DNA of 64,000 bases, taken from assembly GCA_046290215.1 (NCBI GenBank), contig JBKAGC010000001.1, positions 6,329 through 70,328 on the forward strand, given 5' to 3'. The translations under genes were made by a program, and so were the position numbers. Position 1 is the first letter of the stretch. The number at the start of each line of letters is the position of its first letter. This document shows positions 63,501-64,000 of this stretch, in pieces. The stretch comes from JAHRVQ01 sp046290215. GTDB lineage: Bacteria; Pseudomonadota; Gammaproteobacteria; Pseudomonadales; Azotimanducaceae. Under the pieces are notes generated by a model. The model made no database searches and was not told the DNA's origin. It saw only the letters and a list, made by a program, of their open reading frames with translations.

Positions 63501-64000
63501 TCCACGGTGACCGTGCTTGCTTCACCTGCTACCGCTGCTTGAAACTCAATCAAACCAGAGGCTGGCGGATTTTCTACCGCAACCACATCAATGCCCACCA
63601 GATCGTCATTGATATCTGCCAACAAGCTAGTGATATCAGTGACGTTAGTCGTCAAGTTCACTGTCACTGTTGTATTGCCGTTACCACCACTGCCGTTGGC
63701 AATGGTGACGTCGAACGAAGCATTGGCAGCGCCAGCACTGAAGTTAAAACCAGTGACCGGTCCAGATGCTTTAACTGCAGTGGGTTTGTTCGCAAAGTTA
63801 AAGTTCACAGGCGCAGATAGAGACGCCAGCGTGCTTGGGCTATTGACGCTAAAGTCATGGCCGATAACCGTCTGGGTAGCTGTGACGGCAGTTGGCGCAT
63901 TGACACTAAAGTCGAATGGGGTAATGGGCGAATTTGCCGTAATTGCCGAATTACTATCAACGCTGAAGTCAAACGGCGTTGGCGGGGCATTGGTAGCTAA
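60578..64000 (-). CDS. flgE: Giant flagellar hook protein FlgE (N-terminus off right edge)
   Basis: The frame stays open from the stop at 60578 to the window edge, so at least 1,140 residues belong to it, against about 400-460 for most hook proteins. The C-terminal hook core is canonical (SSVAQDGFATGRLSGLDISD; VNLIIAQRNFQASAKTIET). Upstream are five degenerate modules of about 105-115 residues (each with SFDITIANGSG, then TLDSNIQTLQDLI, then DVREDPDNAGQLQFFATVAG). Further right are about five short repeats around PFDFSVNAP/PVNFNFANKP. Any GTG or ATG inside the window would be an internal codon; the true start lies beyond base 64000. Confidence 0.92.
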   Translation of the reverse strand, partial: LATNAPPTPFDFSVDSNSAITANSPITPFDFSVNAPTAVTATQTVIGHDFSVNSPSTLASLSAPVNFNFANKPTAVKASGPVTGFNFSAGAANASFDVTIANGSGGNGNTTVTVNLTTNVTDITSLLADINDDLVGIDVVAVENPPASGLIEFQAAVAGEASTVTVDNFVPGGGGVTAADVQGALGGITDGSTSSGATFEVAVAGGTNDGSATINLNANITTFQGLLTDIQDQLTASGIGLDVRSDPSNSGRLQFFSTDDGVASTITVSNYAAGTSDTTTNDITNLLGIADGATSVVPGAGAIGAVGSLTAASFDITIANGSGVGGNRTVTVTLDQNIASGDLDTLVSAINTQLDAVAVPGIDVRAQEDPDNAGLLQFFATVAGEASTVTVDNFQVSGIAGDQVTNTADIVNLLGGITDGATEANGSNTAASFEVRLSGGADGAANQTQVITLDSNIQTLQDLITDIRDDLANTGIGMDVREDPARPGQGILQFFSTVSGEGSIIELDPRVALTLGNSVTQANVENVLGRIQMGASNDNPDPSGVNGTTGEVGNLSSASFDITLDGATQNNGGPVTITLDSDIQTLDDLIADIQDELRLANIGVDVREDPDNAGQLQFFATVAGEPANITVNNLNTANPGVTADNLARVLNLATGITEQGIAAVDNGYPVQSVDIVNTTDPANVVTTTVTTLPGESAAEIAARFNDVAGVSASASTSARIPDADYLNNNGNLAVTVNGVRFTSPSLAALADDINNTNALRGISAEVDAATGDLLVSAALGNDLVFSIDSPDTADTISVQGPNGQPAVLDLVGGDQAASVGGTLEFILDENVTLANADPDRTALLGAIEAENFTEFEINSFDPDNQETYNSATSVTIFDSLGNSHVMTQYFVKEPFRPEEPGSAANRWTMYVQIDGQDVGDPDPTLPAPDNTLPTQAGFRLQFNEAGELVDAETPTIHITNWSPTDPDGNTTGALGPINVLSGAQLPVPDDPAISSNFVIDLAGSTQFGGVFSVSSVAQDGFATGRLSGLDISDTGVIFARYTNGENQVLGQVALANFANVQGLKNLGGTGWAETFESGEPVVGTPRSASLGALNAGALEDSNVELSEQLVNLIIAQRNFQASAKTIETVDAVTQTIMNLR

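Noticed and set aside
63808..63810. GTG at 63808 as the start of flgE
   Set aside because: The frame remains open without a stop to the window edge and lacks the FlgE N-terminal signature at this point; the true start lies outside.
1..64000. tRNA and rRNA genes
   Set aside because: No cloverleaf or rRNA sequence was recognised by eye in any intergenic region.

Overview
The window looks like a chromosomal segment of a polarly flagellated, probably marine gammaproteobacterium. The basis is a FleQ/FleSR sigma-54 flagellar hierarchy in Pseudomonas/Vibrio-like order (fliS-fliT, fleQ, fleSR, fliEFGH), sigma-54 promoters of the GG-N10-GC type, moderate GC content, and very large axial flagellar proteins like the giant flagellins known from some marine gammaproteobacteria. 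A genus cannot be named from the sequence alone.

Layout. 1-9186 (minus strand): start of fliH (partial), fliG, fliF, fliE, fleR, fleS, fleQ, a FliT-like gene and fliS. 9390-13697 (plus strand) separates fliS from fliD. It holds a TPR/methyltransferase gene behind a good sigma-54 promoter, a frameshifted alpha/beta hydrolase and a membrane diguanylate cyclase. 13825-23275 (minus): an oversized fliD, flaG and a giant flagellin gene of about 6 kb whose frame is broken near 21.85-22.1 kb. 23581-27854 (plus): a FliT-like gene, a second TPR/methyltransferase paralog, a cNMP-binding/rhodanese protein and a DUF2855 gene. 28314-34992 (minus): flgL, an oversized flgK, flgJ, flgI, flgH. 35.0-59.0 kb: a 24-kb block of non-flagellar genes separating flgH from flgG. 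59035-64000 (minus): flgG, flgF and a giant flgE that runs off the right edge.

The 24-kb block contains a small double-glycine-leader peptide, an iron alcohol dehydrogenase, several copies of a dispersed inverted-repeat element, and a predicted AhpD-like selenoprotein (in-frame TGA, CxxU motif, possible SECIS). It also has a DnaB-like ATPase, a MoxR/DUF58/DUF4129/DUF4350 operon facing SpoIIM and RDD membrane genes, and a catabolic-looking cluster: thiolase, CoA-transferase, Crp/Fnr regulator with an operator palindrome, TauD-type dioxygenase, GST-like protein, VOC protein, MoaD-like protein and a three-subunit molybdenum hydroxylase.

How the genes fit together. FleQ would activate fleSR (sigma-54 promoter at 6666-6681), and FleR would activate later sigma-54 promoters, including one before the first methyltransferase and one before flgHIJKL. 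The hook, hook-filament junction, cap and filament proteins are all far longer than usual and share a repeated flagellin-IN-like module, which suggests an unusually thick or coated flagellum. The two paralogous methyltransferases beside the filament genes are candidate modifiers of it. Two patches with several indels each (21.85-22.1 kb and 27.85-28.3 kb) look more like consensus-quality defects than biology.
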